A stretch of 64,000 nucleotides of DNA from positions 3,286,001 to 3,350,000 of the forward strand of contig OZ244625.1 of the NCBI GenBank assembly GCA_965218555.1. Reading direction: 5' to 3'. A model generated the notes under the pieces. That model did no database searches. It had not been told where the DNA came from and saw only the letters and a list, made by a program, of their open reading frames with translations. This document shows, piece after piece, positions 34,703 through 44,030 of the stretch (positions are counted from its first letter, which is position 1; each line of letters begins with the position of its first letter). This stretch comes from JAPPLB01 sp965218555. Lineage in GTDB: Bacteria > Acidobacteriota > Terriglobia > Bryobacterales > UBA6623. The translations under genes were made by a program, and so were the position numbers.

Positions 34703-36046
34703 TTAGTTAGCCAGGCAGTACAAATAATTCGAAGTGCGGATGAAAATCTGCCCGCCCGATACCGCTGGCGAGGCCAACGTATAGTCGTTCAACTTGTTCT
34801 TGCCGAGAATCTTGAACTGGTCGCCCGCTTCAATCACCGTTGTCGTTCCATCTTCGTTCGTAGCGTAGATCTTGCCGTCGGCGAGAAGCGGCGATGCGCT
34901 GTAGGTGCCGAGTTCCATGCGGCTGCGGCCCCAAACCTCGCTCCCGTCAGCCACCCGCAGACAGAGGGCGATCCCCTTGTCGTTGACGATGAACAGCCGT
35001 TCGCCGTCGCTCACCGGAGTAGGCACGTCCGGCCCATGCTGTGTTGACCAAAGACGGTGCGACTCCGAAACATCCCCGCTGCCGCCTGCATGGAAAGCGA
35101 TGAAGGGCTTGACGCGGCTCGGCGCAAAAACAATATCCCGGACAACGAGCGCTGAAGCAATCGTGCGATAGTTGCGGGCCTTCTGGGGGTTGAGTCCGCC
35201 CGCCCGCCATAGCTCGCGTCCGGTATCGAGATCGTGTCCGGTCAGGTAGTCGCCACCGGCGACAACGAGCCGCATCTTACCGACTGCTTCGACGAGCATC
35301 GGCGTCGAGTAGGAATCCGGCGATTCGTAAACCGCATCCGTCGGACGCTCCACTTTCCAGACGGTCTTGCCGCTCGCGGCGTCGACCGCGACAAGATACG
35401 ACGGTTCGTCCGTCTTCATGCCATGCAAGACCTGGATATAAAGCCTGCCGTCGTGGAGCACCGGAGACGAAGCGTACCCGAACGCCAGCCCGAACGCCCA
35501 GTAGTCATCCGAGATGTTGCGTTCCCAAACCAAGTTGCCCTCGAAATCAAGGCAACTCAAATCCCCCAACCCGGTGATCACCCACACGTGCCGGCCATCC
35601 GTTACCGGCGTCGGTGACGCCATGTTTTGCTTGTTCAGAAACGTGTTGCCTTCACCTATGACTTTCCGCCAGCGAATCGAGCCATCCTTGCGATGCAACG
35701 CAAGCAGAAGGAGCTGGTCACTCGTATTGAAGGCGTTCTTGAGCCGCTCGACCGCACTGTCAACAATCCCAGCTCCCTTGTTCGGCGTAAAGCCCTCTTG
35801 CGCGGACGTCACGAAAACCGTGTTTTCCCAGACTACGGGCGTTGCGGCCGCCCAACTGGGAAGCCGGGTCCGCCAGACGACGTTCTCCGTCTCGCTCCAA
35901 CTCACGGGCAGGTTCTTGGCGGTCGTACTGCGACCGTCGAGATGAGGACCGCGCCAGTGCGGCCAATTGTCCGCGGGGTCAGCCCCGAACGAACTGCCCG
36001 CCAGCAGACAAGTCAGAACGGCTATCAGGGAGCGAACGAGTGTCAT
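34703..36046 (-). CDS. Exported PQQ-type beta-propeller protein
   Basis: A 447-residue protein with a signal peptide (RSLIAVLTCLLAGSSFG-AD). It is made of PQQ-enzyme-type propeller blades, marked by repeated patterns such as WPHWRGPHLDG, DGSIRWRK, EGNLVWER, SGKTVWKV and TGRELWRA. Such proteins are common in acidobacteria and planctomycetes. The PQQ name is structural; cofactor binding and enzyme activity are not shown. ATG 36046 starts the hydrophobic leader; ATG 36055 would add three residues. It is related to the two propellers at 38.4-41.6 kb but lacks their EF-hand insert. Confidence 0.85.
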   Translation of the reverse strand: MTLVRSLIAVLTCLLAGSSFGADPADNWPHWRGPHLDGRSTTAKNLPVSWSETENVVWRTRLPSWAAATPVVWENTVFVTSAQEGFTPNKGAGIVDSAVERLKNAFNTSDQLLLLALHRKDGSIRWRKVIGEGNTFLNKQNMASPTPVTDGRHVWVITGLGDLSCLDFEGNLVWERNISDDYWAFGLAFGYASSPVLHDGRLYIQVLHGMKTDEPSYLVAVDAASGKTVWKVERPTDAVYESPDSYSTPMLVEAVGKMRLVVAGGDYLTGHDLDTGRELWRAGGLNPQKARNYRTIASALVVRDIVFAPSRVKPFIAFHAGGSGDVSESHRLWSTQHGPDVPTPVSDGERLFIVNDKGIALCLRVADGSEVWGRSRMELGTYSASPLLADGKIYATNEDGTTTVIEAGDQFKILGKNKLNDYTLASPAVSGGQIFIRTSNYLYCLAN

Positions 36047-36145
36047 CGAGATCATTCCACCGGGCACGATATCCCGTCATGATATCAACGTCCCATTCCA
36101 AGGAATTTCAGCGGTTACGCCGGCCGATGCGTCTAAACTCTCAAC

Positions 36146-36973
36146 ATGACCGAACCACCAAGCCCCACCCACACCAGCGAACTCCGCCGGCGCGTTTACG
36201 AAATCATATTCAAGGCCAATACTCCTGCCGGCAAGGCATTCGACATTGCCTTGCTGTGGACCATCCTGCTGAGCGTGCTGACTGTCATGCTTGACAGTGT
36301 CGCCGGCATCAGCGCCGAACACGGTAAGCCGTTGCGGATTCTCGAATGGGGCTTCACGCTGCTCTTTACGGTTGAATACTGCCTGCGGATCTACTGCGCG
36401 TCTCGTCCTGTTCGCTACATCAGGAGCTTTTTTGGTCTTGTTGATCTCGTTTCCATCCTGCCCACGTACCTTAGCTTCTTTATCGCCGGCTCTCAGTCAC
36501 TGATCGTAATTCGCGCGCTGCGGCTGCTGCGGGTGTTCCGGATTCTCAAGCTCGCACAATACCTCGGCGAGGCCAGCGTGCTGCTCAACGCACTTAAAGC
36601 GAGCCGCCAAAAGATCACGGTTTTTCTGGGCGCTGTGCTTACAGTGGTGCTCATCATGGGCACGTCGATGTATCTGATCGAGGGCAAAGAGAACGGTTTC
36701 GACAGTATTCCGGCCTCCATGTACTGGGCGATTGTAACGATGACCACCGTGGGATACGGCGACATCGCACCCCAGACGATCCTCGGTCAGGTATTAGCCT
36801 CCGTCCTGATGATTCTCGGCTATGGAATCATTGCCGTGCCGACGGGAATTGTCTCCGCAGAACTCGTGCGTTCCCCTACTGAGGGTGTGAGGACACAATC
36901 CTGTCCCGCCTGCGACACGCAAGGGCACGACTTCGACGCCGCTCACTGCAAATACTGTGGAGCCAAACTGTGA
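36146..36973 (+). CDS. Voltage-gated-type potassium channel
   Basis: A 275-residue inner-membrane protein with six transmembrane helices in Kv layout. S4 is the arginine-rich VIRALRLLRVFRILKL. The pore loop has TMTTVGYGDIAP, the potassium selectivity filter. The C-terminal tail ends with a small zinc-ribbon-like motif, CPACDTQGHDFDAAHCKYCG, which could bind a metal or help assembly. The ion transporter fold is firm; voltage gating is inferred from S4. It is divergent from the propeller gene. Confidence 0.93.
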   Translation: MTEPPSPTHTSELRRRVYEIIFKANTPAGKAFDIALLWTILLSVLTVMLDSVAGISAEHGKPLRILEWGFTLLFTVEYCLRIYCASRPVRYIRSFFGLVDLVSILPTYLSFFIAGSQSLIVIRALRLLRVFRILKLAQYLGEASVLLNALKASRQKITVFLGAVLTVVLIMGTSMYLIEGKENGFDSIPASMYWAIVTMTTVGYGDIAPQTILGQVLASVLMILGYGIIAVPTGIVSAELVRSPTEGVRTQSCPACDTQGHDFDAAHCKYCGAKL

Positions 36974-37376
36974 GTCGGGCTCCTCATCCAGCGTGACGAA
37001 CAGAGCTGGAACAAGCCCTCACCCGACGATTATCGGCTCTCAAGAACGCCTGCGAAAAGCCGACCGCCAAACAGGCCGGCAGCTAACCTGCATTTCTCAC
37101 CATCTGACGGCCGAAGCACGCTATAAGACCGCCATGACTTCGTTGCGCTTGCTTGCCGTGCTCGATGTACTGTCAAAAGTACACCTCCGCGCGCCAAGCG
37201 GCTCACGCCTCGTCCTGACGGCCCTCTCACGCACTTCGCCTCGCCACGCGGTGAAAAATGCAGGCTAACCGATCTCAGGCGGGCCTTTCGCCGGTTGTAT
37301 CTGTCCTTTCGGCCCGGCCGGGGCGCCGGAGGTCTGATCGTGTTCGTTCCGGCGTGGAGCCGACGTTGTCAAAAAT
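36974..37376. other. Intergenic region holding a MITE-like repeat
   Basis: No gene is supported in this stretch. Most of its middle is repeat copy A (37088-37263). The remainder, 37270-37376, lies between two converging genes and shows no strong terminator. Confidence 0.55.
37088..37263 (+). repeat. MITE-like inverted-repeat element, copy A
   Basis: A 176-bp element. It begins CTGCATTTCTCACCA and ends in the near inverse GGTGAAAAATGCAG. It is flanked on both sides by GCTAAC (37082-37087 and 37264-37269), a likely 6-bp target duplication. It shares its interior with copies B, C and D. Confidence 0.8.
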
Positions 37377-37823
37377 TCAGAAAACCAACTGGTGCGGCTT
37401 CATTCCACCGCAGCCGTTCTTATGAAACGGACGGCGGCAGCCCCCTGTGTAACAGGTATCTCCGCTGTAGCCGTTCGGATTGACGAACGCCACCCACTCG
37501 GCAACTTTGGCTTGGATTGCCTTCACGCCCGCATTCTGCTTCGCGATCATGTAGTTCGCCAAACCCCACATCGATCGCGATACGTTGCAAGGGCAACAGC
37601 AGGTATAGGCGCTGTTGTTGCTGCAACAAGGGGCCGGCATGGCGCCGAGCGCCTCTTTCTTAATCGCCTCTTGAGCCGGCGTCAGCTTGATGGTTTGCTC
37701 CCACTCGATGAATTGACGCGTCTGCTTCTCAACGTTCTCGAACTCAAGCGCATGGCCGATAGAGCAACTCGAAGCGGCGAACGCCAACGCCAGGACTGCG
37801 GCAAAAACGTGTCGATGTGGCAC
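37377..37823 (-). CDS. Exported cysteine-rich protein of unknown function
   Basis: A 148-residue protein starting at GTG 37823 behind a run of six G. A signal peptide (HVFAAVLALAFAASSCSIGHA) is followed by a helical part (EKQTRQFIEWEQTIKL) and then clustered cysteines: PCCSNNSAYTCCCPCNVSRS and later GDTCYTGGCRRPFHKNGCGGM. Nine cysteines in the mature part, in CC-x7-CCCxC and C-x4-C-x8-C patterns, with nearby His, suggest metal binding or disulfide pairing. SMWGLANYMIAKQN is a hydrophobic helix between the clusters. I do not recognise a named family. Confidence 0.7.
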   Translation of the reverse strand: MPHRHVFAAVLALAFAASSCSIGHALEFENVEKQTRQFIEWEQTIKLTPAQEAIKKEALGAMPAPCCSNNSAYTCCCPCNVSRSMWGLANYMIAKQNAGVKAIQAKVAEWVAFVNPNGYSGDTCYTGGCRRPFHKNGCGGMKPHQLVF

Positions 37824-38402
37824 AATCGCCCCCCTGCACGATGAGCCCGTGCGGAAATGCAAAGCCGCTCTTCGGTGATTGTCACCGGAGCACGCTTCCT
37901 CCACAAGGCTGCTGACACTCAGGCTAGCAGTCCGGCAGTTCATGCTCAACGAATACCACTGCATCACCCGCCGGCGGGCGGCATGCGCGGTTCAACGGGT
38001 CTCCGAGGCCCTGAGCTACGCGGAAGGCTTCCCTTCTAGTGGTGGTCCGTCTACTTCTCTATCAAGGAACTCGATCCCAACGACGAACGCGACTTGGCAA
38101 ATGTGTACGGCTGTACACCCTCGGTTGGCGCCCTGCACGCTGCAAGGGGGATCCCGCTCGACCAATTCGCGAAAGCCCTACGGATATTCGTTGGAGCCCT
38201 TTGGAGATTTCACCGGCCGCGTGATCCGAACATTCGAACAAGACGGTTCGCCGGTCAACATCCCCTGCGATGAGCACATCCGCGCCGAAAAGCCCCTGCT
38301 TCGTTATCTTTCGTTCTTGTTCAAACCCGTCTTCTCTGCCAACCATCGCGGGCCATAGCAGCAAACAAAACGAGTTGGTGCGCCGAGAGGCGAATCGTCC
38401 TG
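37824..38402. other. Intergenic region with possible decayed gene
   Basis: The left part is upstream sequence of the Cys-rich gene. The right part, 38040-38358, looks like a decayed coding sequence and is listed separately. Nothing else is recognised. Confidence 0.4.
38040..38358 (+). pseudogene. Possible frameshifted gene remnant, unknown family
   Basis: One frame (38040-38270) reads SIKELDPNDERDLANVYG and IPLDQFAKALRIFVGAL. A second (from about 38190) continues GDFTGRVIRTFEQDG and LLRYLSFLFKPVFSANH. The text of both is protein-like and could join by one frameshift near 38200. No start, no intact frame and no family recognised. Low confidence. Confidence 0.3.
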
Positions 38403-39830
38403 CTACTGCTTAGCGAAGCAATAGAGGTTCTTCGCCGTCCGCACATACATCCGGCCGTCGGCAATCGCCGGCGTGGCGAAAACGTCCTCGCCCAGGTCGC
38501 TCGTTGACAGAATCTCCCACTGCCCGCCCGGCTTGAGCGCCGTGATCTTCCCCAGCATGCTCGCCAGATACACCTTGTCGTCGGCGGCCACCGGAGAAGC
38601 GTAGTAATCATCGAGCGCTTCCATCAGGCGCCCTACCTTGAGCACCCTGCCCGTCCTGGGGTCCAGAGTCATCGCGATGCCGCCCTTCTTGACCGTGTAC
38701 AGCACGCCTTTATACAGCAGCACCGACGGCACGTCGGGCAGCGTCTTCCGATAGCGCCAAAGAACGTGCGTGTCCGTGACATCGCCCTGCCCACCCACCC
38801 TCACCGCCATCGTTGCGTTCGTCGAAGTACGACGGCTCTGGTAGTACTTCCAATCGCGGGCGTCGAACACGGTGTCCTTGTTCAGGTCCTGCATCGCCCA
38901 ATTGCCGGGATGCCACTCCCTGGGAATCTCGGCCTTCGAGAGGTGCTTGTCGTTGTCAGTGTCAAACCGGCTGAGCATCTCGGGGAAGTCGGGGAGCACC
39001 AGCCGCACCGCAGGCTCGCCCCCCGGCGCCCAGCCGTTGAAGTAAAGAATCCCGTCTTCGATCACCGGCACCGACTTCACCTGATATGTCAGACCTTTGA
39101 TGCGCCAGATCTCGTCGCCGCTCGCCACGTCATAGCTCACCATCTGGTAAGAACCGGGAACAATCAACTCCGTCCTGCCGTCCTCTCGTCGGTGCAACAC
39201 GGGCGTCGAAAAGCTGTGGACCATGTCCGGACGATCCGTCCGCCATGCGACTTTGCCGTCGACTTTGTTGACGGCAATCATGTATGCGTCGATGTCCTGG
39301 TCGATAACCATCAGCAGCTTACCGTCAGCGAGAATCGGCGACGCCCCCATGCCATGGAAATTCGTAAAAGGACCCATCGGCTTCCGCCAGCGCTCGTTGC
39401 CGTCCGGGCCGTATGAGAGCAGCCCATAGCCGCCAAAAAACGTATAGACGTTCTCGCCGTCCGTTACCGGGCTCGAGGACGCCTCGTCGTTCAGGGAATG
39501 TTTCTTCTCGAGTCGCCGACTCGGCGCTGCGCGCCGCCACAGGATTTTTCCGCTCTCCCGATCGAGACAGATCGTGTAAAGCTTCTCGTTTTCATGGGCC
39601 GTCAGAAAGATGCGGTCCTCGGTCAACACCGGCGACGACTTGCCCATCGGCAGCACCGTCTTCCAAACGACGTTTTTGTCCGGACCGAACTCCGTGGGCA
39701 GCCCGCTGGTCTCAGCGACCCCAGCCCCGTTGGGTCCTCGAAAACGCGACCAGTCACCTCCCGCCAACGGATACGTCACGGCTGCCAGCAGAACAGCAGC
39801 CAAGAAACTCCGGCTCGTTCGTTTCGTCAT
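38403..39830 (-). CDS. Exported PQQ-type propeller with EF-hand pair
   Basis: A 475-residue protein. A signal peptide (SFLAAVLLAAVTYPLAGG) precedes propeller blades (WSRFRGPNGAG, SGKILWRR, DGNERWRK, DGKVAWRT, SGDEIWRI). Between about residues 283 and 325 sits an insert with two calcium-binding EF-hand loops: DTDNDKHLSKAE and DLNKDTVFDARD. The propeller then resumes (HVLWRYRKTLPDVPS, GMLGKITAL). Calcium binding is inferred from the loops. Its closest relative is the next gene upstream, at 40131; the two are a tandem duplication that has since diverged. Confidence 0.86.
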   Translation of the reverse strand: MTKRTSRSFLAAVLLAAVTYPLAGGDWSRFRGPNGAGVAETSGLPTEFGPDKNVVWKTVLPMGKSSPVLTEDRIFLTAHENEKLYTICLDRESGKILWRRAAPSRRLEKKHSLNDEASSSPVTDGENVYTFFGGYGLLSYGPDGNERWRKPMGPFTNFHGMGASPILADGKLLMVIDQDIDAYMIAVNKVDGKVAWRTDRPDMVHSFSTPVLHRREDGRTELIVPGSYQMVSYDVASGDEIWRIKGLTYQVKSVPVIEDGILYFNGWAPGGEPAVRLVLPDFPEMLSRFDTDNDKHLSKAEIPREWHPGNWAMQDLNKDTVFDARDWKYYQSRRTSTNATMAVRVGGQGDVTDTHVLWRYRKTLPDVPSVLLYKGVLYTVKKGGIAMTLDPRTGRVLKVGRLMEALDDYYASPVAADDKVYLASMLGKITALKPGGQWEILSTSDLGEDVFATPAIADGRMYVRTAKNLYCFAKQ

Positions 39831-40130
39831 GGCGATTCAATCTTAACAGCCCGTGGCAAAAGGCCCCGCTGCATTCGAGCGGCGATGCATCCCGGCTGAA
39901 CTGCGTTGCTCCTCGGTCGAATATGCCCGATATGCTCCCTCGTCGCGCCTTGTCAACCGGGCGCCTCGCCACTCTCGGCGCTACGCGGGGTTTCACCACG
40001 GGCTGTTAACGCGCAGTGGGACGGAACCGCTCACCTGCCGAACCGAGGTGCGGATGGAAACCACTAGCGCGCGCCGCCGGGTGCGGAAACACGGCGGCCG
40101 GTACGCAGGCGCAGCCCGACCCGCCCACAC
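39831..40130. other. Intergenic region, nothing recognised
   Basis: This 300-bp spacer between the two tandem propeller genes holds no supported gene. It presumably carries the promoter of the 38403-39830 gene. Confidence 0.45.
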
Positions 40131-41561
40131 TCATTCCCCCACACTCCCAAAAGCGTAAAGACCCGACTCCGTTCTGATGTAGATCCGCTTCTCCCCAATC
40201 GCCGGCGTCGCATACGCCGGCTCGCCCAGATCATTCACCATCAGCACCTTCCAATCCCTACCCGCCTTGGCTACCGTTACCTTCCCTGTCTCACTCGCAA
40301 AAAATAGTTTCCCATGGGCGGCAATCGGCGAAGCGTAGTAGTTGTCGATCGCACCCTCCAGCCGTCTCAACTGTCCCACTTCGCCCGTAGCCGCATCCAG
40401 TGTCGCAAGGATGCCTCCGTTCTTGACGATATACAGCAAGCCTTCGTAGAGAACCGGCGTCGGCACCACCGGTACGGATCTTTCGTATTCCCAAACAACG
40501 TGCGACTCGGTCAGGTCTCCTCTTGCATCCCCGGGTCGGACCGCAATCGTCGCATTCCGCGAGCCGCGCCGCGCGATGTAGAAGTTCCAGTCACGCGCGT
40601 TGAGAAAGCCATCTCGATCCAGATCAATCGCCCGCCAGCTTCCCGTCGGCTTCCACTTCTCGGGAAGTTCTTGCGGCGAAATCAGTCCGTCGCCGTTCGG
40701 GTCGGCCTCCTTGGCTGCCTCCTCGAACACAGGAAAGAACTTCCTCTGAGCGGGCTCGGCTCCCGGCGCCCAGCCGGTAGCGTAAATCACACTGTCTTCG
40801 ACAAGGGCGGCCGGCTTCACTTGCCACGTCAGCCCCCGCACCCACCAAAGCTTTTCGCCCGTTGCCGCCGAATACGAAATCAACACGTACGATCCCGGCA
40901 CGATGATCTGCTTCTTACCACCCGGAGAGACATAGACAGTCGGAGTCGAAAACCCGTGCACGACCTCCGGCCGCATCGTCTTCCAGGCAATCTTGCCCGT
41001 GTCTTTCTCAACGGCCAGCACGAACGATTCCGTATCCTGATCGCAAACAAGCACGACCATGTCGTCCACAACGATCGGCGAGGCCGACATGCCATGCAAG
41101 TTGGTAAACGGTCCCAGAGGCAGACGCCACCGCTCTTTCCCGTCGGGACTGTACGAAACGAGCCCGGAATCGCCGAAGAAGGCGTACACGTTCGTTCCGT
41201 CCGTGGCGGGCGTCGCGGACGCGGAGCTATTCAACCGATGCATGTGCTCCTTACGTTTGCGCGGCGTCGCTCTCTTCCAGAGCAACTCGCCGTTCCGGCG
41301 ATCCAGCGCCAACGTCAAAAGGCTGTCCGCCGTCCAAGCCGTCAAGAAGATATGCTTCTCCGTCAGCACCGGCGACGACTTCCCCGGCGGCAACACCGTC
41401 TTCCAAACAACGTTCTTCTCGGGGCCGAATTCCACTGGCAGGGCGTCCGCCGTCCCTACACCCGAACTATTCGGACCACGGAACCCAGGCCAGTTCGCCG
41501 CCGTCAGCACCGAGGCAGTGATCAGCCAAGCCGCCACAAAACTCACACGTAATGAGCGCAT
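40131..41561 (-). CDS. Exported PQQ-type propeller with EF-hand pair, paralog
   Basis: A 476-residue paralog of the previous gene in the same orientation. The signal peptide is RVSFVAAWLITASVLTA-AN. The blades start WPGFRGPNSSGVG, as in the partner. The insert carries two canonical EF loops: DPNGDGLISPQE and DLDRDGFLNARD. Start ATG 41561 has TAGGAG seven bases upstream. The shared architecture, with the EF pair in the same place, points to duplication of one ancestor. The substrate or binding partner is unknown; both proteins should be periplasmic or at the surface. Confidence 0.86.
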   Translation of the reverse strand: MRSLRVSFVAAWLITASVLTAANWPGFRGPNSSGVGTADALPVEFGPEKNVVWKTVLPPGKSSPVLTEKHIFLTAWTADSLLTLALDRRNGELLWKRATPRKRKEHMHRLNSSASATPATDGTNVYAFFGDSGLVSYSPDGKERWRLPLGPFTNLHGMSASPIVVDDMVVLVCDQDTESFVLAVEKDTGKIAWKTMRPEVVHGFSTPTVYVSPGGKKQIIVPGSYVLISYSAATGEKLWWVRGLTWQVKPAALVEDSVIYATGWAPGAEPAQRKFFPVFEEAAKEADPNGDGLISPQELPEKWKPTGSWRAIDLDRDGFLNARDWNFYIARRGSRNATIAVRPGDARGDLTESHVVWEYERSVPVVPTPVLYEGLLYIVKNGGILATLDAATGEVGQLRRLEGAIDNYYASPIAAHGKLFFASETGKVTVAKAGRDWKVLMVNDLGEPAYATPAIGEKRIYIRTESGLYAFGSVGE

Positions 41562-41815
41562 TACAAGACTCCTACTGGCAAGAATATAACCCACAGTGAT
41601 TGTCCGCCGCCTTGTCCGATTCCCTATGCAATTGGTCAAGAAGTTTCCGGTGGTCACTTTCGTTGAACCTCTATCCGCATTCCTGCAGGCACAGAAACTG
41701 TTCGCAGAGTTCTTGCAGGCAACCCGGGTCAGGTATCACGTGATGACAGCCAAGCAGGCGGCGTCAGGCACCCTGGGACCGATCGAATAACGCCTGGGCG
41801 CTTTAGGAACGTAGC

Positions 41816-43132
41816 TTAGCGCCCTCCGTGCCGCCGGCCACAGAAGCCCGCTTGCACCTTCCACGGGACTTGCGCCATCGGCTGCTGGACCAAGATATCG
41901 ACCCCGATCGCGTCATGATTGGATAGCGGCGGCTCGCGTTCCTCCCGGAACTCATGCAGCACGACCGGGTTCACGGCTTGCAAACACCGGGTCGCAAACC
42001 AGTCGATCTTGAACGGACATTTGCCGTCATGGTTCCGCAACGCCCATTGGATGAACGCGAAACACCACGCGGGAAGCCACTCCCGCAGGTCCTTGTGAGT
42101 CTTGACGTCATCGACATCGTAGGAGGTGGTATGCTCCCCGAGCCGATTGCAAGCCCGGTAGTCGAACCCTCGTGATTCGAGCAACGCGAACAGAGCCGAC
42201 TCGAAACGATGGTACGGATGCAAGTAGTGGTTGTCGATCACGTTGTCGACGCCCATGAAAACGCGCAGCCAAAAGCCCATGATGGCGTGGACCGCCCGCG
42301 AGGAGTTGTAGGTGGTGGTGTTCCAGTCGCCCCCGATAACGACGGGATGATCGCCCGTCAGCCCGTCCAGCACGTCGCACATTTGGTCTCTGCGGTGCGG
42401 TTGGCTCGACTGCGCATCAAGATGAACTGAGACGGCGATGACCATCCTGCCCGGAAGAGCCACATCGGCCACGATCGCCGTCTGCTGACCGAGGCGCTTC
42501 TCCCTGCCGGCCATCTTGTCCTTGCCGTTCTTAAGTGGGATGCTCCTCACGTTCCGGATCGGATAGCGGCTCAGGATCGCGTTGCCGTGCAAACCAAGCA
42601 GGTTCTCGCCTTCTACTTCGTACTCGACTCCGGCTCCCTTCGAAAGATTCACATAGCAAGGAGCGAAGGCATAGTGCATGCCAAGTTCCCGAGCCAGATC
42701 GCGTGCGATATGCCGGTTGCCGGACCGCGCCATACCTACATCCGTCTCGGTTAGGAGCAAGACGTCGCAGGTCGTGAGGTAGTCGTGGTTGTTGAGCACC
42801 TCGAGTTGCCCTTCATACTGAATGCCCCGTTCGAGGTTCCAGGCGAGGATGCGGTATTGATCGCGGGCAGGCGCTTCGCTCTCCGCGAAACTCTCGGATT
42901 CCGTCGCGGTCAATACGTTGTTGACGAAGGGCGCGATGCACCGGTAGGTCGGATGCGAAAACAGTTCGGAAGTATCCCGGCAGGCAATCAAGGCAGGAAA
43001 GTGCGGGATGAGTTCCTCACGCAAGATCCGATAGGTGTCCCGCGGAGCGGGATGAACTGGTTGCTGTCCCGTGCTCATTTCGTGAAGCGACAATCGGGGA
43101 AGGAGTATCGCATATTGTTCTGCGTCTTCCAT
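41816..43132 (-). CDS. Endonuclease/exonuclease/phosphatase family protein
   Basis: A 438-residue protein with an EEP catalytic core: AWNLERGIQ, LLLTETDVGM, VSVHLDAQS, VIGGDWNTTT, KIDWFATR and SNHDAIGVDI. These supply the Asn, Glu, His and Asp residues of the DNase I/sphingomyelinase-type active site. About 85 residues precede the core. No signal peptide is evident. The substrate (nucleic acid, inositol phosphate or lipid) cannot be read from the sequence. Confidence 0.87.
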   Translation of the reverse strand: MEDAEQYAILLPRLSLHEMSTGQQPVHPAPRDTYRILREELIPHFPALIACRDTSELFSHPTYRCIAPFVNNVLTATESESFAESEAPARDQYRILAWNLERGIQYEGQLEVLNNHDYLTTCDVLLLTETDVGMARSGNRHIARDLARELGMHYAFAPCYVNLSKGAGVEYEVEGENLLGLHGNAILSRYPIRNVRSIPLKNGKDKMAGREKRLGQQTAIVADVALPGRMVIAVSVHLDAQSSQPHRRDQMCDVLDGLTGDHPVVIGGDWNTTTYNSSRAVHAIMGFWLRVFMGVDNVIDNHYLHPYHRFESALFALLESRGFDYRACNRLGEHTTSYDVDDVKTHKDLREWLPAWCFAFIQWALRNHDGKCPFKIDWFATRCLQAVNPVVLHEFREEREPPLSNHDAIGVDILVQQPMAQVPWKVQAGFCGRRHGGR

Positions 43133-43264
43133 GATCCGCCGGATGAAGGTACTTCCGCGACCCCCTCTGTCATAGGGGGAAATGCCTAAGGACAGGTGGC
43201 TTGACGAATCCCTGCCTTCAAATGGCTCTTGTTGAGGGCACGCATCGTCGCCCCGTCCTCTGCG

Positions 43265-43678
43265 ATGATAGACGAGTTGAGTGATTCAGTTTCGCAGAGC
43301 GAATCAGGCCGCGTCGCCCACTACACCTCTCTCACATCGATCGGCCTGATCGTTCTCAGCACCATCAGCGGGGCAGTGGCTCAGATCCTGCTCCGGTTTG
43401 GGGCCGATGCGATTGAGGGAGCGGATCTGATCGGGATCATCACCAATGTTCCCCTCATCGGCGGTTACGCCTGTTTGGCGATGAATGTCGTGCTGGTTGT
43501 ACTCGCCTTCCGGGGGGGACAGCTTTCCATTCTCTATCCCATCGTAGCTTTGACCTTCGTGTGGGTGACGATCCTCTCTCCGATGTATTTCCCGGATGAG
43601 ATCGACACGTCGAAGATCGCCGGCCTGACACTGATCGTCGCCGGTGTTTCCTTCATCGGTGCGGGGAGTCGATCATGA
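43265..43678 (+). CDS. Small multidrug-type (EmrE-like) membrane protein, subunit A
   Basis: A 137-residue protein with four hydrophobic helices, half the size of an EamA transporter: TSIGLIVLSTISGAVAQILL, GYACLAMNVVLVVLAF, LSILYPIVALTFVW and IAGLTLIVAGVSFIG. It overlaps the next gene by four bases (ATGA), so the two are surely made together and probably form a heterodimer like ArnE/ArnF or paired SMR pumps. The start is ATG 43265; TTG 43229 would lengthen the cytosolic tail. Confidence 0.82.
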   Translation: MIDELSDSVSQSESGRVAHYTSLTSIGLIVLSTISGAVAQILLRFGADAIEGADLIGIITNVPLIGGYACLAMNVVLVVLAFRGGQLSILYPIVALTFVWVTILSPMYFPDEIDTSKIAGLTLIVAGVSFIGAGSRS

Positions 43679-44028
43679 CAACGCCGGCTTCCTCGATCCT
43701 GCTGGTGTTGGTGGCGAGTCTGCTTGGCTCACTCGCGATGGTCCTCCTCAAAGTTGGCGCCGACCGTCACCGGCGGACGCAGCCCCCGTTGCGGTGGCTG
43801 TCCGCGGTCACCGCCGGCATAGCGCTTTTCCTGGTTTCATCAGTCCTCTACTTGTTGGGTATCAAGGACGGCAGCTTGACGATTTTGTATCCGATGGTTT
43901 CGACCAGCTATGTCTGGGGACTGCTCTGGTCCCGCTGGTTTTTCGGTGAGCCATTCAATCGCAACAAGATCGTCGGCCTGACCCTGGTGGTTGCCGGCGT
44001 GTTCTTCATCGGACTGAGCAAAGGCTAA
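43675..44028 (+). CDS. Small multidrug-type (EmrE-like) membrane protein, subunit B
   Basis: A 117-residue, four-helix partner of the previous gene, starting within its stop codon. Helices: SSILLVLVASLLGSLAMVLL, GIALFLVSSVLYLLGI, LTILYPMVSTSYVWGLLW and IVGLTLVVAGVFFIGLS. Both subunits carry the LxILYPxV signature in helix 3. The charged loop HRRTQPPLR differs from subunit A, fitting opposite membrane orientation of the two. Possible cargo: lipid-linked sugars or drugs. The stop codon lies 2 bp before repeat copy B. Confidence 0.83.
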   Translation: MTTPASSILLVLVASLLGSLAMVLLKVGADRHRRTQPPLRWLSAVTAGIALFLVSSVLYLLGIKDGSLTILYPMVSTSYVWGLLWSRWFFGEPFNRNKIVGLTLVVAGVFFIGLSKG

Positions 44029-44030
44029 GC

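Noticed and set aside
36957..37268. A small gene in repeat copy A
   Set aside because: The frame runs through the inverted-repeat element and is broken relative to copies B and C.
41596..41790. A 64-residue open frame between the propeller and EEP genes
   Set aside because: No ribosome site, no family resemblance, and it covers the promoter region of the propeller gene.
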